This document shows positions 27,221 through 39,400 of a DNA stretch of 64,000 nucleotides, in pieces; the stretch's first letter is position 1, and each line of letters opens with the position of its first letter. The notes under the pieces were generated by a model. That model had not been told where the DNA came from, searched no databases, and was given only the letters and a program-made list of their open reading frames with translations. The position numbers and the translations under genes are program-made. The stretch comes from Saprospiraceae bacterium (GTDB lineage: Bacteria > Bacteroidota > Bacteroidia > Chitinophagales > Saprospiraceae), in the NCBI GenBank assembly GCA_016711125.1, contig JADJTQ010000005.1, forward strand, positions 744,001-808,000. The letters run 5' to 3'.

Positions 27221-30200
27221 ATGAAGACGAGTTACACTCCGATAGCTATGGCCAGAATGTTTTTATTTGTGGTCTATTTTATTTGTAGTTATAAGTCTCT
27301 GGCTTATTATGGTTCGAACCCTTCACATAGCAATCACATCTGTTTAAGTGTTGATAATTATTTACCTGAAAGTATTGAAGTTCCATTTTTTAATGGTGCA
27401 GTTGATTTACTGGACACCTCCGGGTTTAGCTTGTTGATTGCTGAACTGCTATCCCGTGGATCAGCTGATAGCTGTAATTCTAATTGTCTAGCAATTGAAA
27501 TCGATCTTGATGTTGATGGACTGGCGATTTTAGATGCAGAGGATTATTTTCATTTCTTTGACACTTCCTGCCTCGTAGACAGTATTTGGTTTTTCCAAAC
27601 TCCCCTTACATTTACCTGCCAGAATATTGATTCAATTTATCAGTACAAACTCCAAGTTCGGGATACCATGGGGAACATCAGTGTCTGTCAAGAAGAACTA
27701 AGGATTAATTTTAACCATCGAGACACGATGGTGTTTTGGACCGATCTTTTTGATGCTCATCTAGGTGTATTAAATATTACTGAAAGTGAATGGCAAATCA
27801 TTGAGGAACAATTGATCGAACCTGGTGATCTCTTTGTTCATCAGGATAGTCAACATGTGTACGTGGCCGCCTACAATAAGATTATTAAATTAGATTTTGA
27901 TGGCAATCTTCTGGACACGGTTGTTTATAACCCTGATTATAGGATTACTGGTATTGATATAGACCTGACTAATAATCATATTTATTTTATCGAGCACGAT
28001 GTTGATTCAATATTCAGAGTTAATTTGGACGGTGGCGGGTTGGCTCAGATAGGAGGATTGCAATATGGTGGATCTGCCAATCCCTATGCTTTACGTATTG
28101 ATACCCTGGCCGGCAAATTGTATTGGACCGATCATATTCTCAATGATATTTGGCGTTGCAATCTGGATGGGTCTAACAGAGAGAAAGTATTGGATTTTAT
28201 CGGTGGAGGCAGACCGATCGATATCGCCCTTGATCTCGCTGCCGGTAAAATGTATTGGACAAACAATACCCAAAACAAAATTCAGCGGTCAAACCTGGAT
28301 GGTAGTCAAATAGAAGACATCATTTCAGGACTGACGGATGGACCGGTGGGATTGGTTCTGGACCGGGCTCAAGAAAGAATATACTTCACAGATTATGACA
28401 AAATTTGGGTATATGATCAAAACACAATGCAATTGGATACCTTGCTATCCGATCAGCGAACGGCCCTATTTTTAAAATTAGGGTTTAAACAAAAAGAATG
28501 TAACACCAACCCACATGCCATTTGTCAGGATACCGTCACCCTTTATGTAGATGAATCTTGCCTGGCTACATTGGCCATAAATGCAATTAATGGTGGAAGC
28601 TTTGATCCCGATGGAGATAGTTTATCTTATTTCTTATCACCGACCAAATTTGGTCCTGGTATTTCTCAGGTTGATCTTTTGGTGAGTGATGGAAATCTTA
28701 GTGATGGATGCTCCAGTGCGATTATTGTTTTCGACACAATCGCTCCAGTAGTTTCTGGAGATAGCCTCAGTCTGTATTTGGATGAGAATGGTCAGGTTAT
28801 GGCTTTGCTCGATGATTTATATATTTCCATTGCGGATAATTGTGATCTCAATCCAGACACGGTCTATGCCAGTCAGGTACTGTTTGATTCGACTCATCTT
28901 GGAACCAATCAGGTGATGGTTTATGCTATTGATAGCGCTGGTAATATCGGAAGCGCTCTGACTGAAGTTACGATTTTGCCTCAAGATCAACCCAATCAAC
29001 CTCCAATCGCGATTTGTGATACTGTGCTTTTAAATACCGATTCTTTCGCGATGGTGTCGTTCATGGCGGAACAGCTGGACGGTGGCTCGTATGACTCCGA
29101 TGGTGATTCGTTGAGTTTTAGTTATTTTCCCGCTGGACCTTTTCTGATTGGCACGAATGTCGTGTTTCTTGTCACCTTCGATGGACACCTTGCCGATACG
29201 TGTGAAGTGATTCTGATATTGGTTGATACTACAGAATATCCCTGTCAGATGGATATAGAACCTCCCGTTTCCAATTGTCGGGATTTGATACTGGCGCTGG
29301 ATCAAAGTGGTATGACATCGCTGAATCCAGAGGCTTTTTCGGAGTTCTTTACTGACAATTGCGAGGTTGATTCTATCTGGATCGTATCAGGAAAGACAAC
29401 TTTTACCTGTGATGACTTGGATAGTGCCTTCACGCTTACTCTGATGGCTGAAGATCCATCCAACAATACTGCTGGATGTTCAGTCAATGTCACTGTGAGC
29501 AGCGGCACTTACGATCATCTCCTCTATTGGACTGATGGTATTGTAGTATGGGAGCATAAACTATCGGCCGACCTCAATGATTCTATTATAAACTCCAGTT
29601 TGATAATACCAATTCAGCTAAAGTATTATAGAGAACAAAATGCACTGTTTATTAGTGATGGTCGATTGATCCTTAAAACCAACCTATATGGTATGGTCCT
29701 TGATACGATTTTTGAAGCAGATACTTTCTCGTTCCGTTCATTCGATCTCGATCCTGTTCATGGTGATCTCTATCTGTTGGGAATTCAGACAAAAGCCATC
29801 CATAAAGTGCCGCTTGATGGTTCGGGTAGCTCAGTGGTGAGAGTCCTGGATTATCTTCCAAACCCAATTCCCCTTAAGATTCAATGTGATCCGGTATCCG
29901 GGCTGTTGTATTGGACAGATTCGAATGACGGCAAAATTCGACGTTGTGAAACTGACGGTAATAATCTGCAGGTGCTTGTTGACTTCACGATCGGTGAGGG
30001 AAAGGCTTATGGACTTGATTTGGATTTGGATAATGGTGTGATCTATTGGACTAACTCTGCCCTTAATAAAATTCAACGATCTGATCTGAATGGGAATTTC
30101 CGAGATGACGTGGTTTCCGGCTTAACAGAGTCACCCACCAATATAACCCTGTGGGATAATGAACTCTTCTGGCATAGTAACGAGACGATACGAAGGGCTC

Positions 30201-32805
30201 CAGTGACAGGTGATAGTGTGGTTATCGTGAAAGATCAACTATTTGAAATCTACGACATCGCGATCGCAGACCGTCCTCAGCAGGGCTCGGCCAACCCCTG
30301 TAATCAACCACCAGTTGCGGTGTGTGGTAATGCGGCGCTCTATGTGTCGCAATCTTGTACGGCATCATCCAGTGCTGCACAACTGGCGGTAGGTAGTTTT
30401 GATCCGGATGGAGATTTTCTTCAATATACTTTGTCATCTGTAGGACCATATGAGGTAGGGGTCCACCAACTAAGTCTATATGTCAGCGATGGTTATTTAC
30501 AGGACACTTGCAATTTTAGCCTGACAGTACTCGATACCACATCTCCGGATATTACTTGTCGCGATACCACATTATTCCTTGATAGCATGGGCGTCGCTTA
30601 CTTGAATCCGTTAGACCTTCTTTATTCTTTTCTAGACAATTGTGATTCAATGCCTGATTCATTGGTAATCAGTGAACAGGAATTCGACACCAACGACATT
30701 GGTCTGAAGGAGGTGACACTTCAGGTCTTTGATGTGTATGGGAATAAATCAACATGTCAATCGAGTGTGATTATTGCAAGTCAACCGGTTAACCAGCCAC
30801 CGCTAGCCATTTGCGATACCCTCTGGCTTTATGTCGATGCACAATGCAATACCAATATGGATTTTCTAGATCTTGGTATAAACTCCTTCGACCCAGACGG
30901 AGATTCAGTCAGTATTACTCTTTATCCGACCGGGCCCTTTCTCCCGGGTGAGCATCTTATTGAAGTCAGGGTGAGCGATGGCTTGCTGGCCGATACCTGT
31001 TTGTCCAGACTGATCGTATTGGATACACTGGGTCCTGTTATTACTTGTTACGATACCGGGTTTGTGATGGATCAGAGTTTTTTACTCAGTTTATCACCAG
31101 ATGATTTACCCATATTCTTTGAAGACAACTGCGATACTCCGGATTCGATCATACTTAGTCAATCTTTTTCGATTGTGATGACCTCGGTTTTGACACTATT
31201 CTGGTTACCTTCTTTTTCAATGGTATACAGCAGTTATCTTGCCAGGTGCCCCTCTATTTAATGGGGCCCGATGCTGACAACGACGGTGTAGCAGACTGCC
31301 AGGATGAATGTCCGAACAATCCCAACAAAACTAAAATGGGACAATGTGGTTGCACCACTAACGAGGTAGACACAGATAACGATGGCACTCCTGATTGTGA
31401 CGATGAATGCCCCACAGATCCAGCTAAAATTCTGCAGGGCACATGCGGATGTTTTACAGCAGATACGGATAGTGACGGAGATGGAGTGAGTGACTGCCTC
31501 GACTTTTGCCCGAACGATCCTAACAAGATCTTTTCTGGATCATGTGGTTGCGGCGTTGCTGATGCTGACAATGATGGTGATGAAGTACTAAATTGCCAGG
31601 ATGGTTGTCCCAATGATAGTTTGAAGGTAACCCCTGGAGTCAATGGATGTGGAGTTTTGGACCTCACACCACCTGATGCTGATGGCGATGGTACCCCAGA
31701 CGTAAGTGATCGTTGCCCCTTTGATCCAAATAAGAACCAACCCGGCATATGCGGTTGTGGATCATCTGATACCCAGGTCGATACCGATGGTGATGGTCTT
31801 ATGGATTGCCTTGACGCCTGCCCTGATGACCCTTTGAAAATAGCACCTGGAGGTTGCGGCTGTGGAGTAGTAGATACTGATACAGACGGTGATGGAGCCG
31901 CAGATTGTATCGATCAATGTGATAATGATCCCAATAAAGTGCTTCCTGGTATTTGTGGCTGTAGCCAGACTGAAGAAGATTCGGATGGAGATGGCTTACT
32001 CGATTGTCAGGATGGCTGCCCGGAAGACAGTTTGAAATTTGCTCCGGGTATTAGTGGATGTGGTATTGTGGATTCGGTACCTCCGGATACGGACAATGAT
32101 GGTACCATTGACGCATTGGACCGTTGCCCGATTGATCCCAACAAGATCGCCCCCGGTATTTGTGGATGCGGAGTTGTGGATAGTGCGATAGATTCCGATG
32201 GTGATGGAATTCGTGACTGTTTAGATGGATGTCCACAAAATCCTTTGAAATCATCAGCGAATGCCACGGGGTGTTTTAGCCCTTGTTCAGACTTTAATAT
32301 TATGCTTGACTATACATTAACGCAAAACACTACGGAGATATCTTCAACCTGGATTGATGCCAGCGGTAACTTAATGGCTGAAAAAATCTTTTTGCAGGCA
32401 GGCAGTTTTTTGCAATTGGATCCTGGCTTTTTAATAAATGCGGGCTCAAATATGACAGCCAATATCGATGCATGTGTGGGGGGCATTTCGATGTCATCAT
32501 TTAATCTAGTATCAACCTCAAAAGCTGCTGAATTTGTATCGACTAATGACGACTTCTATTTCTGGGACAGCCAATCAATGGTGCGAATACCTTTGGAAAT
32601 TATTAAGTCGGGAAGAGTAGATATCACCTATTTCAATTTGGATAAAGGAAAAATGGCCTATTTGATGTATGACGAATTTTATAGTTCTGGTTTATACCAA
32701 ATCATCCTTCGAAATAATGCGGACCTGTCAGATGGATTTAAAATCAAAGTGGTGGTTAATGATGTATTGTATAAAGCATTCTATTTGAAGAAGCCAATCA
32801 GATGA
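27221..32805 (+). CDS. Large secreted protein with two YWTD propellers, HYR domains, thrombospondin-3 repeats and coathanger-like module
   Basis: About 1861 residues with one frame break: CAATCTTTTTCG (T run 31165-31169) needs one more T, after which the frame continues smoothly into LYLMGPDADNDG. A signal peptide covers about residues 1-28. Two six-bladed YWTD (LDL-receptor class B) propellers lie at about 170-425 and 765-1025, with LYWTD, MYWTN and IYWTN strands and CNLDGSNRE / SDLNGNF turns. Cadherin-like (SFDPDGDSLSY) and HYR domains alternate around them, so the front half looks duplicated. Residues about 1348-1685 are Cys-rich thrombospondin type 3 calcium-binding repeats. Residues 1688-1753 resemble the coathanger-like module (AEKIFLQAGSFLQLDPGF, NIDAC). 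A final segment of about 105 residues is not recognised. It is probably a calcium-stabilised surface adhesin. No LuxR gene follows this one. Confidence 0.82.
31264..32275 (+). repeat. Thrombospondin type 3 repeat array (about 10 units)
   Basis: Repeating DxDNDGxxDCxDxCPxDPxK units are each followed by PGxCGCG. The Asp-rich loops match calcium-binding TSP3 repeats. The extra CGCG cysteines between units are additional to the plain bacterial TSP3 pattern. Unit length alternates between about 33 and 38 residues. Confidence 0.85.
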
Positions 32806-32858
32806 TTTCCTAAGACGTCCTCTATTGAGCATCTCACCTTTTTATATATACTAGAGAG

Positions 32859-33070
32859 AACAGAGTTTACATTCTGCGGCTTTGAGGGCAAAACACAGGT
32901 GTCGCCATTGCGTAGAGCAATTGAGCCTAGAAAGGGGTGACGCCTTTTCGCTTGCTCCAAGATTATGCTTCGATCAAAGGGTGACACGAAGCAATTGAGC
33001 CAGCAAAGGGTGACACCTTTTCGCTTCCTCCTTTGCCGAAGAGAAAGCAGAATGTACATTCTGCGGCTTC
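32859..33070 (+). repeat. Interspersed hairpin repeat, copies 2 and 3
   Basis: Two hairpins flank this intergenic block: an imperfect one at 32859-32876 (CAGAGTTTACATTCTGC) and a perfect 18-bp palindrome GCAGAATGTACATTCTGC at 33047-33064. Between them GGGTGAC.C(C/G) motifs occur three times (about 32935, 32979 and 33008) and the phrase GCAATTGAGCC twice in similar form. The surrounding gap (32806-33291) holds nothing else I can identify. Confidence 0.7.
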
Positions 33071-33291
33071 ATGGAATAGCTGACAAATACACTAGATCCA
33101 CCTATTTTGATCATAAACCTGACTGACTACTAGGACACATTTATATCTCACCTATATGTTTCCCTGTACTTGAATATCTAGGAGGATCTGTAACCAATTC
33201 TGGGTTTTCATGGATTAACGATGAGAAGTGCGTGAGGTACTTTTGATGTAGTGAGCAATAGATATTACAAACACACTAAATCAGCAGCAAC

Positions 33292-35862
33292 ATGAGAAAA
33301 TCTTACTGGATCATCAGCACCTGTACCCTTGTTATCTTAGCTTGTTTTGCAGTTCTTAAAAGTCTTCAGCCACAAGTTATTCCTCCGAAAGAAAGAGATT
33401 CAGAACGTGAAAGATTGGCTTCCGAAGCCCGATTTCGTCATGACTTTCTCATGACCCAGGATCCGTCTCTAGGTTATGTGCCCAAAGAACGTCTGCTCCG
33501 AGCCAGGCAGCAATTCGATAATAAAGTGAATAATGCGGTTTATAGTGAGAGTGCCATCGGCAGTGTGACCTGGAATGAACGGGGGCCTAATAACGTTTCC
33601 GGACGAACGAGGTCTATCCTCATTGATAAAAGTGATGCCACGGGTAATACGGTTTTTGTTGGCGGAGTCGCCGGGGGTCTATGGAAAACTACCAATGGAG
33701 GAACCACCTGGATACCGATCAACGAATTTTTTACCAATATGGCGGTAAGTACGATCGCTCAAGACCCCAATAATTTCAGTATCATTTATTTTGGCACCGG
33801 AGAGGGTTGGGGCAATACCGATGGTGTGCGAGGGCTTGGAATCTGGAAGTCAACAAACGGTGGAGCGAGTTTTACGCAATTGTCGTCGACAAACTTTGCT
33901 TCGACGGGCACAGTAGAATTCGATTTCGTCAATAAGATTGTAGTGAAAGCGGTGGGTGCTGCTTCGTATGTTTTTGCTGCAACTAGTAGTCGATTCTGCA
34001 ATCACGGTGGAATTTTACGCTCCACCGATGGGGGGACCAACTGGACACGATATGCTGGTGATGGAATCAATTGCGCTACCAGCCCAGGAACTGATTGGGC
34101 TACGGACATTGAGATCGCGGCAAATGGTGACTTGTTTGCGGGATTCGGATCAGATCCTACATATGATGGGATCTATAAATCTACTGACTCAGGTACAAGT
34201 TGGTACAAGGTTTTCTTTTCAAGTGCCAATTGGGACCGGATAGAGTTGGCCTGTGCCCCCTCAAATGCAGCGGTCATTTATGCATTGATTGAAAATGATG
34301 CCAACAATGGTATTCCATTGATTGTCAGAACAGTTGACGGAGGCATGACCTGGTTTGATTTTACGAATATTAATTGGTCGGGTGATAATTGTAGTACGGT
34401 CAATCCGGATTGGACCCGGGGTCAGGATTGGTATGATCTGGCCATTGCAGTTGATCCTTTGAACGCTGGCATCGTCTATGTTGGATCAGTTGATCTATTT
34501 AAAACGATAGATGGGGGTGTCAATTGGACTACCATATCAAGTTGGTGGGGTGGCTGTGGCAAACAATATGTTCATGCCGATCATCATGTTATCGTTTTTG
34601 AAAATAGCAATGAAATTTGGTTTGGTAACGATGGGGGCGTCTACAAGACCAATAATGGTACGGCAGCTACCCCCACCATCACATTCAAAGGGACTGGTCT
34701 GAATATAACCCAATTTTATGCAGCTGATTTACATCCCACTTCGGGTTCAAATGTCATGCTGGCCGGAGCTCAGGATAATGGGACTCTTCGCTTCACTTCT
34801 GCTGGCATCAACAATACTTCTGAAGTCACAAGCGGAGATGGAGCTTTCTGTCATATCGACCAGGATAATGGAAATGTACAGATATCTTCGTACACCTTCA
34901 ATAACTATTTTATCACCGAAAACAATTGGTCCTCAAATACAGAGGTCAGTGGCAGCGATAATGGCCGATTCATTAATCCGACCGACTATGACGACCTGGC
35001 CAATATGTTATATGGATCTAGCGCCGTAGACTTTTTCTCGCGAGTTTCGGTCGCTAGCAAGACTCTGACGTCTGTTCAGGTAACCGATTTCCCAGGGGTG
35101 AATAATGTGAGCAATAGTGGCATTTATGCAATTTCATCCGTTCGGGTAAGTCCTAATGTTTCCAACCGGGTTTATTTTGGGTTTGCTAACGGTACCGTTT
35201 ATCGGGTCAACAATGCACACACCGGGACAACCAATACGGCAAGTCTGGTCTTTAGTGAAAGCTTTGCTGAAGGGCGTTATATATCATGCATCGAAATTGA
35301 AGAAGGCAACGAAAATCACATTATTGTCACGCTCAGTAACTATGGAGTGACCAGCATCTATGAAACTCAAAATGGTAATGCTGCTACTCCGACTTGGCAA
35401 GCAGTGGAGGGTGACCTACCCGACATGCCGGTTAGGTGGGCCATGATTAATCCAGCCAACAGTGATCAGGCTTTGATTGCCACGGAACTGGGTGTATGGG
35501 TGACCGCCAACCTCAATGGGGCCAGCACCGATTGGATTCCCATGAACACCGGCATGGCCAACATCCGCATGGATATGGTGAAATACCGGGCATCTGACAA
35601 TCGGGTATTTGCCGCGAGCCACGGACGAGGTTTATACACATCAGACAACTTGGTTTCTACCTGCCTGCAAGAGCTCCTTACACTTTCTTCATTTTTGGAC
35701 AATACTACATACGATAATGCTTTCGAAATACAATCATCGGCAGTGATGAATAAAAACAATGTCACATTTAAAGCGGAGGGAAGCATTAATCTGTTGAATG
35801 GATTTGAAGTGTCTCCGAATAAGGTTTTCAATGCTTTGATCGACGATTGTGTTAATCACTGA
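33292..35862 (+). CDS. Secreted BNR/sortilin-like beta-propeller protein with coathanger-like module
   Basis: 856 residues. A membrane-spanning N-terminal signal (IISTCTLVILACFAVL) is followed by a charged linker. From about residue 75 to 790 the protein has BNR (Asp-box) repeats of the VPS10/sortilin or photosystem II assembly factor type: GGLWKTTNGGTTW, GIWKSTNGGASF, GILRSTDGGTNW, GIYKSTDSGTSW, VDLFKTIDGGVNW. Residues about 797-853 form the shared C-terminal module (AVMNKNNVTFKAEGSINLLN, ending in DDCVNH). It is a probable extracellular binding or glycan-active protein; Asp-boxes alone do not prove enzyme activity. It is intact, without frameshifts. LuxR copy 3 follows within about 100 bp. 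Confidence 0.85.
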   Translation: MRKSYWIISTCTLVILACFAVLKSLQPQVIPPKERDSERERLASEARFRHDFLMTQDPSLGYVPKERLLRARQQFDNKVNNAVYSESAIGSVTWNERGPNNVSGRTRSILIDKSDATGNTVFVGGVAGGLWKTTNGGTTWIPINEFFTNMAVSTIAQDPNNFSIIYFGTGEGWGNTDGVRGLGIWKSTNGGASFTQLSSTNFASTGTVEFDFVNKIVVKAVGAASYVFAATSSRFCNHGGILRSTDGGTNWTRYAGDGINCATSPGTDWATDIEIAANGDLFAGFGSDPTYDGIYKSTDSGTSWYKVFFSSANWDRIELACAPSNAAVIYALIENDANNGIPLIVRTVDGGMTWFDFTNINWSGDNCSTVNPDWTRGQDWYDLAIAVDPLNAGIVYVGSVDLFKTIDGGVNWTTISSWWGGCGKQYVHADHHVIVFENSNEIWFGNDGGVYKTNNGTAATPTITFKGTGLNITQFYAADLHPTSGSNVMLAGAQDNGTLRFTSAGINNTSEVTSGDGAFCHIDQDNGNVQISSYTFNNYFITENNWSSNTEVSGSDNGRFINPTDYDDLANMLYGSSAVDFFSRVSVASKTLTSVQVTDFPGVNNVSNSGIYAISSVRVSPNVSNRVYFGFANGTVYRVNNAHTGTTNTASLVFSESFAEGRYISCIEIEEGNENHIIVTLSNYGVTSIYETQNGNAATPTWQAVEGDLPDMPVRWAMINPANSDQALIATELGVWVTANLNGASTDWIPMNTGMANIRMDMVKYRASDNRVFAASHGRGLYTSDNLVSTCLQELLTLSSFLDNTTYDNAFEIQSSAVMNKNNVTFKAEGSINLLNGFEVSPNKVFNALIDDCVNH

Positions 35863-35966
35863 GAATTGAAATAGACACTATGAGATCTATCGACCCACAG
35901 GATTTTTGTGTCTCAAATGGACTTTGCTTTGTCTCATATTCCGAATCAAAATTAAAATCACGACCT

Positions 35967-36212
35967 ATGCAAAAAACTGCTTGCAATTCGATGTTTGTTT
36001 CGAATATTCGAGTTACGTTGACCACTCGTGAAAAAGAAATACTTCAATTGATTTCACAAGGATTTTCTTCCGACGAAATTGCCAGTGATCTATTTTTAGG
36101 CTCAGAGACGGTACGCACTTATCGCAAATCTTTGCTACAGAAATTCAGAGCTCGCAATACAGCACATTTAATTCGATCTGCTTTTGAGAGAGGAATTTTA
36201 GCGCCCAAGTAA
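35967..36212 (+). CDS. Stand-alone LuxR/GerE-type helix-turn-helix protein (copy 3)
   Basis: 81 residues from the ATG at 35967, chosen because MQKTA matches MQKVA at the start of copy 1; the frame is open back to 35880, 17 bp after the previous stop. The domain reads LTTREKEILQLISQGFSSDE, IASDLFLGSETVRTYRKSLL, QKFRARNTAHLIRSAF. It differs from copies 1 and 2 by Tyr for His after TVR and Ser for Ile near the end. No sensor domain is present. The upstream gap here shows only weak inverted repeats, unlike the strong hairpins of the other two loci. The next coathanger-module gene starts 274 bp downstream. Confidence 0.86.
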   Translation: MQKTACNSMFVSNIRVTLTTREKEILQLISQGFSSDEIASDLFLGSETVRTYRKSLLQKFRARNTAHLIRSAFERGILAPK

Positions 36213-36486
36213 ATGACACATGACTTGTGTAGTTTTATTTGAGATTTGGTAAAGCAGAATAAAACAAAAAGACACTGGATACCGACAACTATTTTCCGGG
36301 ACCCTCTACACCAGTTATTCTTTGAATGGGTTGATCTCAGCTAAGGATTCGGAATGGCAATGCCTTTTGATTTGGGTCACAGAGTTTACCTTGCGAGGGT
36401 GAATGGTATCACAACCCAAGTATGAGTGGCATTCGATGGGATACTTGGTTTAATATTTGCTGTTGGGATTGAAAAAGTAAAGGTCA

Positions 36487-39400
36487 ATGCGAGTCACTGC
36501 ATCGCTAGTTAGAACGGGATCGATTTTAATCTTTTTTCTTCTTTTCTTAAGTAAAGTGATCATTCCGACTCGGAGTGCACCAAAGAGTGTACATGCTTTC
36601 ATTTCCTTTTACTCTATTGGTCTGTCAGATGATTTGGTATCAACCTACAAACGTTGCTTTGAAGGATTCTTTCATTTTAGCAAAGAAGATGAATTAAACA
36701 TCGCAGAAGAAACTAAGGTGGAATCTTCAGGATCACTATCTGTAGTCCACGATTTTTATGGGTCAGTTAGTTGCCCACCAGATGTGTCGCTTAATGTAGA
36801 TCCTGGGAGTTGCTCAGCTGTAACTGTCAACCTTGGAACACCCACCTGTACTCCAGATTGCAGTGGTATCACAATTGAAAATGATGCACCCTTAATATTT
36901 CCAGTGGGGGAAACCCTGGTAAATTGGACATTTCGTGATTCTCAAGGAAACACTTCCAGTTGCTCACAGAAAGTGACAGTTATAGACAATGAAGCACCGC
37001 ACTCCATTTATCCTCATTGTTCCTATTGGAACAAGAGTGATCTGGATATGTGTTTAGGGGAGGCACTAGAAATAAATGCGGATTTAGGACTTCTTATAGA
37101 GGCGCAAACCTTTTATTTTGATAATTGTGGTTACACAATCAGCTTTCATTGGGGTACCATTTCAGATCCCACAAATTCTGATTGTGAATGGACTATTAGG
37201 TATACGTTTGCACATTATGACCCAAGTTTCAATGTCAGTTACTGCGATATAACCTATTCGGGGGGAGATAGATCCCCGCCGGAATTAATCAATAGCGAAG
37301 TGGATTGCAGCAGTTTGGACATGACGGACCAATCAATCTGCTTATCTGATGCACTAAATTTTGATCCTTCAACACTTGAACTACCGGTTGCTTCACTGTA
37401 CGACGACGGTTGTGGAACCGTGATGGCAGAATTTATCAACACAGTAGCTGATGAGGCCAATTCAGATTCATTCTGGGTTTTTACCTACGAATACGCAGTC
37501 AAAGATGTTTGTCATAATGCAGTCAGTTGCTATGTAGTCTACTCGGGTGGAGACCATCAACAACCTATAGCTCTTTGTCGAGATATCCTGATTCTACTTG
37601 ATGGGCAAGGAGTAACAACTATTTTACCTGAGCAAATTGATAGCGGTTCCACGGATGACTGCGGTATAGCTCATATTTCTCTCAGTAAAACTGATTTTAG
37701 CTGTTTGGACAAAGGTATGCAAACGGTTGTTTTGACGGTCACCGACTATGCCGGTAATTTTGATACTTGTCATTCGGTCGTCACAGTTGTAGATGACTTG
37801 GATCCGACTATTTCTTGTCCTCCTGATATTTATACGGTCACTGAACCTGAGATCTGCTTTAATGGTGACCTGAATTTGGGAAGTCCTGCAATTGGTGACA
37901 ATTGCAATATTTCTATGATCCAGCACGATGCTCCTGATTACTTTCCCATTGGGGAAACTTTGGTAAAATGGACTGCGACAGATCAGTCTGGAAATCAGTC
38001 TTTTTGTAATCAGCTGGTATCTGTTGTAGATGCAGAAATTCCCACAACTATTCCAGGGGCTAGTTGCTCTGATCTGGATATGACCGGACTAAACATGGGT
38101 TTGGACGAGGCAGAACAATTTAACGGGTTGTCACTTGCATTAGATATTTTTGATCTGTATCAGGATAACTGTGGAATTTCTAGCGTGGGATATTATGGTT
38201 TTAATGCAAACCCTCAAAATTCCAATTGTTCATGGACCTTAGATCATTTTTACATAATCTTTGACGTCAATGGACTTAACACCTGGTGCGAGGTGACCTA
38301 TTCCGGTGGAGAAACAGAAGCTCCCGAATTGATAAATAGTGAGATCGATTGTAATAGTCTGAATTTGATATCACAAACAATTTGTCTTTCCGAGGCTTTG
38401 AGCTTTGATCCGTCTACGTTGGAGTCAGCAGTATCGACTTTATATTCTGATAATTATGGAATGGTTACCGCATCACATAGTATTACCACTCCGGGATCTT
38501 CAAATAATGATTGTAGTTGGAGTTTCACATTTGAGTTTATCATCAAAGATGCTTGCGAAAATACTACCACATGTCAGGTGACTTATTCCGGTGGAGATAC
38601 GGAAGCTCCCATCCTGGTTGACAGTCAGATCGAATGTAGCAGTTTGCATGATGCAGGACAAAATCTTTGCTTGTCCGACGCAATGACCTTCGATGCTACA
38701 AGTTTGGAAGACTCCATTGCAGCCATTTACACGGATTGTGGAGGTGTTCAGGTAGAACTGACAAATACAATAGCAGGTGAATCAAATAGCGATTGTGATT
38801 GGAGTTTTATTTACCAATACATTATTAGCGATGGATGTGGCAACTCAACAACTTGTGACATCACTTATTCAGGTGGAGATACGGAAGCTCCCAGACTCAG
38901 TGATAATGAGATTGATTGCAGTTCACTTGACATGACCGGTATCAATCAATGTTTGGGCAATAGCAATGGGTTTGATCCTGTTACTTTAGAGACAAGTGTA
39001 GCAGCTCTTCATACCGATAACTGTAGTGTCGCAATTGCAGTTTATACTAGATCATTTGCCGGTGAAAATAATTCGGATGTAGCCTGGGAATTCACACATG
39101 AGTTTAACGTCAAGGATGCCTGTGACAATTCTATAAGTTGTTTTGTAACTTATTCGGGTGGTGACACCGAGGTACCCAGCGCAGTTTGTCAGGATATTGA
39201 AATTACGCTAGATAGTGAGTCGGGACTCGCTTCGATAACTCCTGGGCAAATCGATACTGGCTCAAGTGATAATTGCGGCATTGCAACTACCACTTTGGAT
39301 AAGTCTGCTTTTACTTGTGCCGATGTAGGAGAACAAAGTGTGACAATGATGGTCACCGACAATGCTGGCAACATGAATACTTGCCCAGCTATGATCATGG

